Shown here piece after piece: positions 34,980-44,294 of a DNA stretch of 64,000 bases. The stretch is from Phycisphaerae bacterium (lineage in GTDB: Bacteria > Planctomycetota > Phycisphaerae > UBA1845 > UTPLA1), in NCBI GenBank assembly GCA_019636475.1, contig JAHBXN010000008.1, positions 120,378 to 184,377 of the forward strand, written 5' to 3'. Under the pieces are notes generated by a model, which saw only the letters and a list, made by a program, of their open reading frames with translations, was not told the DNA's origin and did not search any database. Each line of letters begins with the position of its first letter. Position 1 is the first letter of the stretch. The translations under genes were made by a program, and so were the position numbers.

Positions 34980-35846
34980 TCAGTGGACGTCCCACATGTT
35001 GCCGTCCGGGTCATGGTAGGTGTCCTCGAAACGCATGACCTCGGCGTGGCCATCGCAGAACAGGTAGGGCTGACCAGCGCCATATCGCGGCCGGTTGTTC
35101 TGAAAAAGAGGTGATCGCCCGTCGATCTGCTGGGCCCAGTCGCCGCACGCCGGATCAGCGGGAAAATCTTCACAGGGCGGTCGGGCGCGGCCGGTCGCCC
35201 AGTGATAGGGATCATCGGGGTCGTCGGTCGGACTCCACGGATCGAGGCACATGTCGAAATATTCGCTGGACCAGAATGCGTGCTCAGGGTTGTCGATCGG
35301 CAGGGGGTTGGGTACTTCGGTCCCGACGATCCGGGCCCAATTCTTTTCTCTCAATGTCGCATAGACCGTCGCTGAGGTCGATTTGATTTCACTCTGCTGG
35401 CGAGGAACGCCGGTGATCAGGCCGTTGTCCGAGAAGGAGCCCCACATGGCAGGTTGTGCGGCATCCGGGTCGGCGGGATCGTACCAGACGCTTGAGACGC
35501 CACCTCGTGCCATTCCGGAGGCGTCCACGCCGCCTCGGTCAACCTGGATGTAGCGGTTTAGTGCGGCCTGATAATTTTCAATCGACCACCAACTGATCGT
35601 TGTTGGCGAGCCGTTCGAATCCGTCTCCATTGTCATCGGATACCGATCGTCATTGTCACCGAGATACATGGTGACTGCGGTGCCGATCTGCCTGAGATTG
35701 GCCAGGCACTTGGTGCGCATGCCCATTTGTCTCGCATTCGACAGGGCAGGAAGGAGAATTCCGATGAGAATGGCGATGATTCCGACGACGACCAGCAACT
35801 CGATAAGACTAAACGCGTGACGGCGAATGAGACATGGCATCAACAT
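34980..35846 (-). CDS. Type II secretion-like pseudopilin (prepilin-type N-terminus)
   Basis: A 288-residue protein starting with a short basic leader and the prepilin cleavage/methylation motif [18 protein letters not shown]; the Glu at the fifth mature position is present. The hydrophobic helix is followed by a long globular domain with the segment [20 protein letters not shown], which resembles the C-terminal H-x9-DG motif common in planctomycetal pseudopilins. Cys pairs ([10 protein letters not shown]) may form a disulfide. Such proteins occur in very large families in this phylum, and their assembly role is unknown. AGGAG is ten bases before the ATG. The upstream sequence (35847-35930) is strikingly A/T-rich for this genome and probably holds its promoter. 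Confidence 0.88.
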   Translation of the reverse strand: MLMPCLIRRHAFSLIELLVVVGIIAILIGILLPALSNARQMGMRTKCLANLRQIGTAVTMYLGDNDDRYPMTMETDSNGSPTTISWWSIENYQAALNRYIQVDRGGVDASGMARGGVSSVWYDPADPDAAQPAMWGSFSDNGLITGVPRQQSEIKSTSATVYATLREKNWARIVGTEVPNPLPIDNPEHAFWSSEYFDMCLDPWSPTDDPDDPYHWATGRARPPCEDFPADPACGDWAQQIDGRSPLFQNNRPRYGAGQPYLFCDGHAEVMRFEDTYHDPDGNMWDVH

Positions 35847-36144
35847 GCTCGAAATTCTCCTATACTAATAAGAAGCAATCTAGATAACTCATAAAGTATC
35901 AACCAATAAAATGACCATAAGCTAACTAAAGTGGCGGAGTTGTCAAACACCGGTTTGGCATGGAGCGGGGGGAGTTTCGCCGGGGACTCGGCGTTGTTTC
36001 AGGATCAAGTCGGGGGTTGGGGGAAAGGGGGAAGCGCATTCACCGTGATTTGCCTGGATTCACACATGGGCGCGGCGGAGTACAATGCCGCAGTTAAGGG
36101 GCGCCGGATAACGCCGCGTCGCCCGCCGATTCGTGGAGACAGCA

Positions 36145-36918
36145 TTGACCACCAAGATCGAAATCGCGAGGAACTGGCTGCCGCGCTACACCGGCATGTC
36201 CATCGACCAGTTTGGCGACTACGTTTTGCTCACGAATTTCAGCCATTATGTCGAGAAATTTGCGGAGCAGTTTTCCTGCGACTTGCAGGGAGAAGGCCGG
36301 CCGATGCAGGCGGCGACAAATGCCGACGGGTTGACCATCGTCAATTTCGGAATCGGTTCACCGAATGCCGCGATCATCATGGACTTGCTCACGGCTCGCG
36401 GTCCGCGCGGCGTGCTGTTTCTCGGCAAGTGCGGCGGATTGAAAAATACAACGGAAATTGGGCATTTCATCCTGCCAATTGCGGCGATTCGAGGCGAGGG
36501 CACGAGCGACGATTACTTCCCGCCCGAGGTTCCCGCGCTGCCTTCATTCAAGCTGCACAAGTTTGTTTCCGAAAAAATCGTTCAGCGCGGTCTGGATTAT
36601 CGAACGGGCGTTGTCTACACGACAAATCGGCGCGTCTGGGAACATGACGAAGACTTCAAGCGACGTTTGCAGGGCATGACGGCGATCGCGATCGACATGG
36701 AGACCGCCACGATCTTCATCGTCGGTCACAAGAATGAAATCTCACGCGGCGCGCTGCTTCTGGTGTCCGATGTGCCGATTACGCCAGACGGAATCAAAAC
36801 CGAGGAAAGCGACGCCCGAGTTACCCGGATGTGGTCGGAGATGCATCTTCAGATCGGTGTCGACGCAATGACCCAACTCGGCATTCACGGCGAGCCGATC
36901 AAGCACTTCAAATACTGA
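36145..36918 (+). CDS. amn: AMP nucleosidase (short form)
   Basis: A 257-residue nucleoside-phosphorylase-fold enzyme splitting AMP to adenine and ribose 5-phosphate. The conserved start TKIEIARNWLPRYTG, FGIGSPNAAIIMDLL, LFLGKCGGLK, IRGEGTSDDYFP, IDMETATIF and SDVPITPDGIKTEESD are all present. This is the short form without the N-terminal regulatory domain of the E. coli enzyme. I chose TTG at 36145, because GGAG stands six bases before it and the N-terminus then matches the family; the GTG at 36133 overlaps that ribosome site. It ends three bases before the stop of the converging DUF1015 gene. Confidence 0.93.
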   Translation: MTTKIEIARNWLPRYTGMSIDQFGDYVLLTNFSHYVEKFAEQFSCDLQGEGRPMQAATNADGLTIVNFGIGSPNAAIIMDLLTARGPRGVLFLGKCGGLKNTTEIGHFILPIAAIRGEGTSDDYFPPEVPALPSFKLHKFVSEKIVQRGLDYRTGVVYTTNRRVWEHDEDFKRRLQGMTAIAIDMETATIFIVGHKNEISRGALLLVSDVPITPDGIKTEESDARVTRMWSEMHLQIGVDAMTQLGIHGEPIKHFKY

Positions 36919-36921
36919 CGA

Positions 36922-38211
36922 CTAGTAGAGCGGATTGATCACCATCCCCGTCGCCAGCTTCGGGAAGAAGTAGGTCGACTTCTGCGGCATGAGTTCGCCG
37001 GCCAGGCAGATCTCGCGCAACTGGCTCATCGTAGTGGCGGGCATCAGGCAGGCGATGCCGCCGTCGTTGCGCGCGTCGCGGACGGCCTCCTCCATTGTCT
37101 TGTGATAGTGGATTTCGAGTGGCTTTCCGTTGTTGAGCTTCGGTTGCAGCAGGCGATCAAAGATGTATCGATGCAGAATCGTATACGCGAGCTTGCGCCA
37201 TTCCGGGTGATGCGATGGCTCGGACTCGGCAAGCAGATCTGCCTGCTTCGGCGAGATGATCACACAGGCGTCATCCTTGGAAATGTAGATCGCCATCGAG
37301 GACATGCCATGCGACGACATCGCGGTCGCCAGATCATCGGCGGACTTCGGCATGGGGCATGGCGTCCAATGAAAGGCTTCGCTCAGCAGCGATTGCAGGT
37401 CATTGGCCGTGACGTGGCCCATGTGTGACACGGTGCGGAAATAGGGCTGGATCGATGCGCCCGGATCCTCCATTCCGCCGAGCACCGCGAGCACATAGTT
37501 GACCGGATCGTTATCAGCGAGGCCGCCCATCTGATCGAGCATGTTCTGACGGTACATCAGTGCCGTGCCGTAGCGGTGGTGGCCGTCGGCGATGAAGATC
37601 GGTTTGTCGGCAATCCGAACCTGGATCGCCTTGATCGTGGGCGCGTCATCAATGACCCAGAGCTGATTGGCGACATGATCCATTTGCCCAAACTGATCGG
37701 GCGCGCGATGAATAGCTTCGTCGATCAGTCCGCTGATTTCATTGTCCGCATCGGGATAGAGTCCAAAGATCGGACTCAGGTTGCATCGCGTTGCAACAGT
37801 GAGCTTCAGGCGATCTTCCTTGGGGCCGCCGAAGGTTTGCTCGTGCGCAAAGACGCTGCCCTTGCCGAATTCCTCAAGGTGCAGTCTTGCGAAGAACTTC
37901 TTTCGGGTCAGTGTGCGACCGCCGAGTTTGTAAGTCTGGTGGTAGGCATACAACGCGGGCTTCGGATCGTGTCGAAGCGTCCGAATATCGAGCCATCGAG
38001 TCAGATCGCCCGCCGCCTGGGCATAGACCTGATCGGGTCCGGCGTTCTTCGGTGGAACGTAGGGCAGATCAATGGCGACGATATTGTGGTCGTCCTTGCC
38101 AAGCAGCGTGGATTTGTCCTTCTCAGACAGGATGTCGTAAGGCGGCGCAATCAGCTCGCTGACGTCTTGTAAGGTGTATCGAATTCCTCGAAACGGCTCG
38201 ATGTGTGCCAT
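36922..38211 (-). CDS. DUF1015 family protein
   Basis: A 429-residue cytoplasmic protein of the DUF1015 family (related in part to ParB/sulfiredoxin-like SerK folds). Typical segments: the start MAHIEPFRGIRY, LIAPPYDILSEKD, FGKGSVFAHEQTFGGPKEDRL, IADGHHRYGTALMYR and the end ATGMVINPL. Members of the broader family bind nucleotides and include ADP-dependent serine kinases, but the reaction of this member is not known. GGGG seven bases before ATG 38211 supports that start over a frame to 38352. It is divergent from the sigma factor gene. Confidence 0.9.
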   Translation of the reverse strand: MAHIEPFRGIRYTLQDVSELIAPPYDILSEKDKSTLLGKDDHNIVAIDLPYVPPKNAGPDQVYAQAAGDLTRWLDIRTLRHDPKPALYAYHQTYKLGGRTLTRKKFFARLHLEEFGKGSVFAHEQTFGGPKEDRLKLTVATRCNLSPIFGLYPDADNEISGLIDEAIHRAPDQFGQMDHVANQLWVIDDAPTIKAIQVRIADKPIFIADGHHRYGTALMYRQNMLDQMGGLADNDPVNYVLAVLGGMEDPGASIQPYFRTVSHMGHVTANDLQSLLSEAFHWTPCPMPKSADDLATAMSSHGMSSMAIYISKDDACVIISPKQADLLAESEPSHHPEWRKLAYTILHRYIFDRLLQPKLNNGKPLEIHYHKTMEEAVRDARNDGGIACLMPATTMSQLREICLAGELMPQKSTYFFPKLATGMVINPLY

Positions 38212-38572
38212 CTTGACACCCCGGATCTCGACGGTCGGGTCGATTTGACCCCTGTCGTGATCGCTTTTTTTGTTTTGCCGGCGCCGATGCGTGCGGCGAT
38301 GGATCGCTATGTTGGCCTCGGCAGGGGCTGCTGTCCAGTGAGGCTGCTTCAAACGCCGATGAGGATTGACTTTACGGCGAAAGGTGCCGATAATTTCATA
38401 AAAGAAATGGATTGAAAGAAGTCGATCGGTCGTGCTAGACTAGATTGAGAGACGTTGTGGCCCGGACAAGGGCCGCCCACCGCCTTCTGGCAGCCCGACA
38501 TCGCACGGTCGGCCGCGGAGGGCATTCGCCTGCTGAAGTTTGTGTACTCTCCCGGGAGGATGCAGGACGCCG
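38212..38572. other. Divergent intergenic region, DUF1015 / sigma factor
   Basis: About 360 bases. It holds a good promoter at 38366-38394 facing the sigma factor gene, and a weaker second pair (TTGAAA, 18 bases, TAGACT) starting near 38413. The leader of the sigma gene would be about 140-170 bases. Reading frames in the region look spurious. Confidence 0.6.
38366..38394 (+). promoter_or_regulatory. Predicted promoter of sigma factor gene
   Basis: TTGACT (38366-38371), a 17-base spacer and GATAAT (38389-38394): five-of-six matches in both boxes at ideal spacing. It is one of the two best promoter matches in the window. Confidence 0.6.
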
Positions 38573-40270
38573 ATGAGATCGTTTTGTTGCCAGTCAGTTG
38601 CACGTCTGCGGCACCAGTTGGGTCTGTCGCCATGGCGTCATCGTCTGCATCACATCGAAGGTATCATCCGTGCGATCTCCCTCGTCGATTCAAAGAAGGA
38701 CTATCCCTATTCTTTCGTGGAATATCTGGTCACTGGGTTCCGCTCGCGCGGTGACGCGGACGAGACGGTCTATGGCGGCAAGAGTCTGATCGAGGATCTC
38801 GTCGAGATGGCCGATGATCTGACGCGAGCCCACCCATTGCCGCTTGAGGCGGCGGGACGTGGCGCGTGCGATGCAGAGGCTTTGGCGGCGCGGTTCAAGG
38901 TGTCCACGAAGACGATCTCGCGGTGGCGCTCACGCGGTCTGGTCTCGATCTGGTTCGATCTGGGGCAGGGCCGAACCAAGCCGATCTTCACAACGCGCGC
39001 GGTTCAGGTCTTCATTTCGAGAAATCTCGATCTGGTTCGGCGAGGTTCGTCGTTCCGGTTGATGGACGAAGGTGAGCGACAGCGGATTGTGCGACGGGCG
39101 CGGGAGTTGACCGCGGACGGCTTGGCGTCTCTGCATGCCGTTACGGTTCGACTTGCCGAGGAAACCGGACGAGCGGTCGAGACGATTCGCTACACGCTGC
39201 GCCGGTTCGACTTCGAGAATCCGTCGGTTGCGTTGTTCGATCGCAATGAATCCGCGGCCCGTCAACCGCTTGAGAAAGTCGTGCATGATTCGCATTCGGC
39301 AGGCGATTCGATTCGCGATCTGGCGTTGCGATTCGGCAAAACCGAGCGAGAGATTCGGTCGCTGATTCATCGCTCGCGGATATCGCAGTATGCGGCTTCG
39401 CCAATCGAGTATATTTACTGCGACGAGTTTGATTCGCCGGACGCGGAGTCGGCGATGCTCCTGGATGGCGTGGCCGAGATCGATGACGAGCCAGTCGAAG
39501 ATCCGGCGATCACGCGCATTCCGTCACAGCTTCCGTCCTATTTGCAGGAACTCTACCGCACGCCGCTGCTATCGGCCGCACGGGAACGGCGGTTGTTCCG
39601 ACAAATGAACTACCTGCTCCATCGCGCCGAGATGGCTCGCCGGGAGATCGCGGCGGATCCGGCGAACGCGTCCGCCGCAAATGCGGATTCCGTGGATCGA
39701 TTCATCGAAGCGGCGACAGTCGAAAAGAACCGACTGATTCAGGCGAACTTGCGATTGGTGGTGAGCATCGCGAAGCGGCACGCAGCCGGATGGACTGCGT
39801 CCGATCTGTTCGAACTGATCAGTGACGGGAATATGGCACTGATTCGCGCCGTGGAGAAATTCGACTACTCGCGAGGCTTCCGCTTCAGCACCTATGCAAC
39901 ATGGGCCATAACAAGGGCGTTCGCGCGAAGCGTTCCAGATGAGCGCACTCGCTCCACCCGATTCCGCACAGGTTTCGAAGAGGTGCTCGCCTCCGCGGAT
40001 GACCCTCGGTCGATTCCTTTTCCCTCGGAGTCCGACGCCGAGCAGCTCAGAACGCGCGTCGCCGGCTGTCTGGCTCGGTTGGAACCGCGCGAGCGGGCAA
40101 TCGTTGAACAGCATTTCGGCATCTCCGGTCAGGGCGGCGGAAGAACGCTCGATGAAATCGGCCGGGAATTCGGCCTGAGCAAGGAGCGCGTCAGGCAGAT
40201 CGAAGTGAGGGCCCTTCGCAAGCTGAAGGCCTCGCTCAGTGAGTCGTCGGTCGAAGTGCTTGCCGGCTGA
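38573..40270 (+). CDS. Sigma-70 family factor with long HTH-containing N-terminal extension
   Basis: A 565-residue RNA polymerase sigma factor. Region 2 (about residues 386-451) includes NLRLVVSIAKRHAAGW, the core-binding DLFELISDGNMALIRAVEKFD and the -10 recognition segment FRFSTYATWAITRAFAR. Region 4 (about 493-556) has the -35 HTH RTLDEIGREFGLSKERVRQIE. Between them is only a short linker, so classical region 3 looks reduced. The first 350 residues are unusual: an HTH-like element (LAARFKVSTKTISRWRSRG, about 106-124) and a second possible one (SIRDLALRFGKTEREIRSLI). ATG 38573 has AGGA five bases upstream; a TTG at 38540 is also open. A group-2/3-like regulatory sigma is inferred. Confidence 0.88.
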   Translation: MRSFCCQSVARLRHQLGLSPWRHRLHHIEGIIRAISLVDSKKDYPYSFVEYLVTGFRSRGDADETVYGGKSLIEDLVEMADDLTRAHPLPLEAAGRGACDAEALAARFKVSTKTISRWRSRGLVSIWFDLGQGRTKPIFTTRAVQVFISRNLDLVRRGSSFRLMDEGERQRIVRRARELTADGLASLHAVTVRLAEETGRAVETIRYTLRRFDFENPSVALFDRNESAARQPLEKVVHDSHSAGDSIRDLALRFGKTEREIRSLIHRSRISQYAASPIEYIYCDEFDSPDAESAMLLDGVAEIDDEPVEDPAITRIPSQLPSYLQELYRTPLLSAARERRLFRQMNYLLHRAEMARREIAADPANASAANADSVDRFIEAATVEKNRLIQANLRLVVSIAKRHAAGWTASDLFELISDGNMALIRAVEKFDYSRGFRFSTYATWAITRAFARSVPDERTRSTRFRTGFEEVLASADDPRSIPFPSESDAEQLRTRVAGCLARLEPRERAIVEQHFGISGQGGGRTLDEIGREFGLSKERVRQIEVRALRKLKASLSESSVEVLAG

Positions 40271-40443
40271 TCGTATGGTCGCACAACTTTCCTTCCGATC
40301 GAAGCCCTCCGGGGTTCCAATTTCCAGCGATTGTTTGCAGACTGCGACGAGATGCACCTCGGCGCGACGGTTGTCGCCTTGGATATAATCCGCGCGGAGT
40401 TCATTGTTTTCTTCGCGTCGATCGCCACAAAAGGAACTTGCCG

Positions 40444-42600
40444 ATGATCTGCTCGGTCGCCATTGCATTCATTTCAGTCGCGTCGGTCGGTCTGTCGCAG
40501 GAGTCGGCGCAATTGTCACAGGACGAGATCGCGTGGCTGAACGATTTTCTCGGCCCGGAGGCTTCGACTGAGGATGGTCGCCGCGTCAATGCCTCGGCGG
40601 AGTATTGGACTGGCATCGTTGGGGTGGCCTTCGATCGGGATATTGATCTGAACATCCCGGAAACTCCGATTGATCTGAATCTGGACAGACATCCGGACCT
40701 GGTGTTTGCAGACCGTTGGCAATTGAAGGGGGGGCTGCTCGCCAATCCCGAGGTGGCGGGATTCGTGCCGACGCCGAACGATCCCAGGGGTAAGGCCGGG
40801 TTGTTCAGCATCAGCACGGGTTTTCTCGGTGTTCGCGAGGAAATGGACAGGCGGACACGCAAGGGCACCGGCCGTTACGGCTTCAATTGCTGGTATTGTC
40901 ATGCGACAGTCGATGACGATGGCACGATCCTCTACGGCACGCCGAATACGAACATCTATCTCGGTCTTATTTTTGCCTCGTCCCTTGCCATGAACGAGTC
41001 GCATTTGATTCGTCGGCCCGGATCGAGCAAGCCGATCAGCGAAGCGGAGCTTATCGCCGCGGAGGGTCTCACCGGAGAATTCAAGTTCGACACGAATGGC
41101 GACGGCGCGGTGAGCATTGATGAATGGCACCGAACAATGAAGCTGCCGCCTGCCCGGGTGACTCAGGCTCTCATGCTACTCGCGGGACCAGGGCGTCTTG
41201 ATCAGAGCGTTGACGCGCGAATGGATGGATTCGTCCCGCTGGCGAATCTTCAGCACTACTGGCGTGATAAATGGGGCGAATCGAAATACCTCGCGAATGC
41301 AAAGAGCCCGAAGTACACGGTGTTCAATCCTGTCAGCATCCCGTCGAGCCTTAGTGGATTGGGCGTGTCGCATTATTCATGGATGGGCAAGGACTCTTCC
41401 TTCAAGGCTGATCCCGTCGCCGAAATCACATCCCGAATGCATGTATCCGCGGACAAGCTGGCCCGGCTGGTCGGCCTGTCATTCGAAGACCACGTGGACT
41501 ACGAGATTCTGTCGCGCGCGCTGACGCTGGATTTTCGCAACGTCGGAACATTCGGCCGCGAGTCGGACTCGAACGCGGGAAATCACTGGCCGGAATTCGC
41601 CATGCAGACGCCAAGCAAGGACGCCTTATCGCGGATTCCGAAAATGTATGGGGCGGATCGCATCCGTTCGTTGCTGACGCGGCATAACTGGCCCGCACAC
41701 GGCGACACAAGTGATCCATTGATTGCCGAAGGGCTTCGCATTTTCACTGATCGCGAGACCGGACGAATTCTCAATCAGCGCATCGTCTTCGGTCGGGAGG
41801 CGCGGGTACCGGCTGATGCACGCACGAGGACAGCCGTGGTTCCTCTTGATCGATCCAGGCCGATGACTGATCTGATCGGCGTGCGCTGCGCGACCTGCCA
41901 CAATCATTCCCCCGGGACGCTTGCACGGCCGATGCCCAAGCCGATCGATGCAATGTTGCGTTGTGACAATTGCCATTTCGATCATCCCGACGAAGACGAA
42001 CCCGACTCGTTCATCCCGCTTGCGCGGCATATGAAACTTCGGTCCATTCAGACGTTTGACGGCTGCCTGAGCTGCCATGAAACGCATCCCGAGTTTGGGC
42101 CGCAGGTATTCAGCAATTCGTGGCTCCTGCCGTTTGATGCGGACGGTGACGGGATCACCCATGGCGACGAAGCGGAGGACCTTCGCGCGGGCGGCATCGG
42201 CACTGACGCCCATCTGAATCTTGACTCGATTTTCGCGCAGCAACTCCTGCCGCCGGATCGGCGTCGGCATCAGGAGACCTACGTCGTATCGCCGAATGCC
42301 CGAAAAGTGCCCTCGAAATTGGAGTATTCGAGAGTGGGATTCGGATTCGTGCGAGTGGCTCCACTGCTCACGCTCCGGCGCACAGCGCCTTACCTTCATA
42401 ACGGTTCGGTGCCGACGCTCGACGATTTGCTGCGTCCATCCGGCGAACGAACAAAGCGCTTTCCCGCGGGATTGCCCGCACAGCGATTCACGTTTGACAC
42501 ATTACTTCCGGGGAATGGCAACATGGGACACGAGTTTGGCACTAATCTGGCGGCCGATGAAAGAAGGGCGCTGATTCGTTTCCTCGAATCGCTTCCGTGA
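40444..42600 (+). CDS. Secreted tetrahaem cytochrome c with EF-hand-like loops
   Basis: A 718-residue exported protein with a signal peptide (ICSVAIAFISVASVGLSQ). Four haem-binding motifs are visible: CWYCH at 149, CATCH at 482, CDNCH at 507 and CLSCH at 541. Two Ca-binding loops are present: DTNGDGAVSIDEW near 217 and DADGDGITHGDE near 564. Near the end, TAPYLHNGSVPTLDDLL resembles the C-terminal haem domain of di-haem peroxidase/RoxA-type oxidoreductases, but without a CxxCH there. The family is thus a divergent multihaem oxidoreductase; substrate unknown. ATG 40444 with AAGGAA about seven bases upstream is chosen. It follows the sigma gene by 170 bp. Confidence 0.85.
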   Translation: MICSVAIAFISVASVGLSQESAQLSQDEIAWLNDFLGPEASTEDGRRVNASAEYWTGIVGVAFDRDIDLNIPETPIDLNLDRHPDLVFADRWQLKGGLLANPEVAGFVPTPNDPRGKAGLFSISTGFLGVREEMDRRTRKGTGRYGFNCWYCHATVDDDGTILYGTPNTNIYLGLIFASSLAMNESHLIRRPGSSKPISEAELIAAEGLTGEFKFDTNGDGAVSIDEWHRTMKLPPARVTQALMLLAGPGRLDQSVDARMDGFVPLANLQHYWRDKWGESKYLANAKSPKYTVFNPVSIPSSLSGLGVSHYSWMGKDSSFKADPVAEITSRMHVSADKLARLVGLSFEDHVDYEILSRALTLDFRNVGTFGRESDSNAGNHWPEFAMQTPSKDALSRIPKMYGADRIRSLLTRHNWPAHGDTSDPLIAEGLRIFTDRETGRILNQRIVFGREARVPADARTRTAVVPLDRSRPMTDLIGVRCATCHNHSPGTLARPMPKPIDAMLRCDNCHFDHPDEDEPDSFIPLARHMKLRSIQTFDGCLSCHETHPEFGPQVFSNSWLLPFDADGDGITHGDEAEDLRAGGIGTDAHLNLDSIFAQQLLPPDRRRHQETYVVSPNARKVPSKLEYSRVGFGFVRVAPLLTLRRTAPYLHNGSVPTLDDLLRPSGERTKRFPAGLPAQRFTFDTLLPGNGNMGHEFGTNLAADERRALIRFLESLP

Positions 42601-42656
42601 AGTGCATTGAAGAATGAGCGGGCAGCGACAGGATTCACCGGCCGGGGGAGTGGCGC

Positions 42657-43190
42657 TCATCGTCCGGGTGGTTCGTCGTCATCGTCCTTGTCCTCACCCG
42701 TGAAGCCGCTGTCATCGTCTTCAGGCTTCTCATCGAATCCATCTTCGAACTCGATTGGGTCTTCGGCGTCATGGCGTGTTTCGAATTCTTCGAAGACGTT
42801 TTCGTCGATGGGCGGCGTCTTGTGCATCGCCCATAGGTCTTCCGATGGTGTCGGTGGGGCGGCTTCGGATCGCAGAAGCGTGCGGAAGCGCCGCGAGAAA
42901 ACGATGATTGCGGTCGCACCGGCAAAAAAAGTCACAAGGATCAGAAACCCCCAGCCCATCGTAAACCACCAGTGTTGCACGCGGCGGTCGTCTTGAAATC
43001 GACGACCGTCGTCATGGGCCACGTGGTCGCATGGCTGCGATTCGCCGCGCCCGGCCACGCCTTGACTGGCCGTCGTACCGGTTGGCAGCCGATTTGTTTC
43101 ATCGCCTCTGGCGTGCGCACTGACAGCGAGCAGCGCGGCAAGCATCGCCGCCACGGCGGGCGCTCCGCGTTGTGCGATCGGTTTGAGCAA
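42657..43190 (-). CDS. Single-span membrane protein with very acidic tail, coupled to DnaJ-like gene
   Basis: A 177-residue protein of unknown function. It begins with a signal-like hydrophobic stretch (VAAMLAALLAVSAHA), followed by a polar region with one Cys, a transmembrane helix (WWFTMGWGFLILVTFFAGATAII) and basic residues (SRRFRTLLR). The tail is rich in D and E, for example FEDGFDEKPEDDDSGF. Topology suggests the tail is cytoplasmic. The start is TTG 43190, right after the stop of the DnaJ-like gene, implying translational coupling; ATG 43145 is an alternative. A partnership with the J-protein is inferred from that arrangement. Confidence 0.65.
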   Translation of the reverse strand: MLKPIAQRGAPAVAAMLAALLAVSAHARGDETNRLPTGTTASQGVAGRGESQPCDHVAHDDGRRFQDDRRVQHWWFTMGWGFLILVTFFAGATAIIVFSRRFRTLLRSEAAPPTPSEDLWAMHKTPPIDENVFEEFETRHDAEDPIEFEDGFDEKPEDDDSGFTGEDKDDDDEPPGR

Positions 43191-43194
43191 GCTG

Positions 43195-44172
43195 TCACCA
43201 AATTCCGTCGCGCGGTCTGGTCTGATCTTCCCTGGAGAACTCTTCCATGATCCGGCGTTGTTCCGCGGTCAGCGATCGTGGCGGAACAATTTTCACGACG
43301 GCATATAGGTCACCCCGGTCGTTTCGCGACGAGTGCGCGACGCCCATGCCGGCAAGACGCAGCTTCGCCCCGCTGGGCGTACCCGGAGGAATCGTCACGG
43401 TACTGCGGCCATCAATTGTGGGAACATCCACCTTAGCCCCCAGCACCGCTTCGGCGACCGTGACCGGCACAGTGACATAGATGTCGTCGCCATCGCGATG
43501 AAAAAAGGGATGCGTCTGGATGTGCACGACGACATACAAATCGCCGGGAGGACGGCGGCCGCGCCCGGATGCGCCTTTGCCGCGAACGCGAACTTTCTGC
43601 CCGTCCCGGACCCCCGGAGGAATTGTCACGCGAATGCGCTGTCGCGTGCCATCAGAAGATGGCTGATCCAATTCGATGGTCGTTCCCCGAACAGCTCGAT
43701 CGAAGGTGAGCGACACGGGAAACTCAATGTCTCGCGAAGAATCGTGCACAGGGCCGCGAGAACGTCGCCTGGCGTCCTGGCCGACAAAATCAAACGGTGA
43801 AGCACCTTGCACGCCACGAGATCGTTCGCCGAAGATCGACTCAAAATCGAACATGTCGGCCAGATCTTCGATGTTGATGCTCTGCCCCGGTCCACCGCCG
43901 GTCCATGTGTACCTTACACCGCCTGGAGTGCCCTGGGCACCGCCCGGCGAAGATTCGACATGACCGAACTGGTCGTATTGGGCGCGCTTTCCGCGATCCG
44001 ACAGAACCGAATATGCTTCCTGCACTTCCTTGAATCGGGATTCAGCGTTCTTATCGTTCCGGTTCTGATCGGGATGAAACTGCTTCGCCAGTCGCCGATA
44101 GGCTTTCTTGATGTCGTCGTCCGAGGCGCCGCGCGCGACGCCGAGCACTTCGTAATAATCACGTTTGCCCAT
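43195..44172 (-). CDS. DnaJ-type co-chaperone without zinc finger (CbpA-like)
   Basis: A 325-residue class-B-like J-protein. The J domain has the HPD motif at 33-35 (KQFHPDQNR) and ends in YDQFGH. A Gly/Ser-rich linker with an FDFESIFGE segment follows. Then come two beta-sandwich substrate-binding domains ([33 protein letters not shown] repeats) and a C-terminal dimer helix. No CxxCxGxG zinc repeats are present. It stimulates Hsp70 ATPase and delivers clients. ATG 44172 gives the family start [12 protein letters not shown]. The acidic membrane protein gene starts four bases after its stop. No dnaK or grpE is adjacent. Confidence 0.93.
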   Translation of the reverse strand: MGKRDYYEVLGVARGASDDDIKKAYRRLAKQFHPDQNRNDKNAESRFKEVQEAYSVLSDRGKRAQYDQFGHVESSPGGAQGTPGGVRYTWTGGGPGQSINIEDLADMFDFESIFGERSRGVQGASPFDFVGQDARRRSRGPVHDSSRDIEFPVSLTFDRAVRGTTIELDQPSSDGTRQRIRVTIPPGVRDGQKVRVRGKGASGRGRRPPGDLYVVVHIQTHPFFHRDGDDIYVTVPVTVAEAVLGAKVDVPTIDGRSTVTIPPGTPSGAKLRLAGMGVAHSSRNDRGDLYAVVKIVPPRSLTAEQRRIMEEFSREDQTRPRDGIW

Positions 44173-44294
44173 TCGAGGGGACTCATTCCTCAATCACTTT
44201 ACGGCCAATCGCTTGATCCAACCGGATTATATGAACCGAAGCGCGCTACTGCAATTCTGCATGCAGTGATAGAATCTGGCGGGTGAGTCTCGTG

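Noticed and set aside
40384..40389. Perfect TATAAT before the tetrahaem cytochrome gene
   Set aside because: No -35 box at suitable spacing and no TGn extension; left uncalled.
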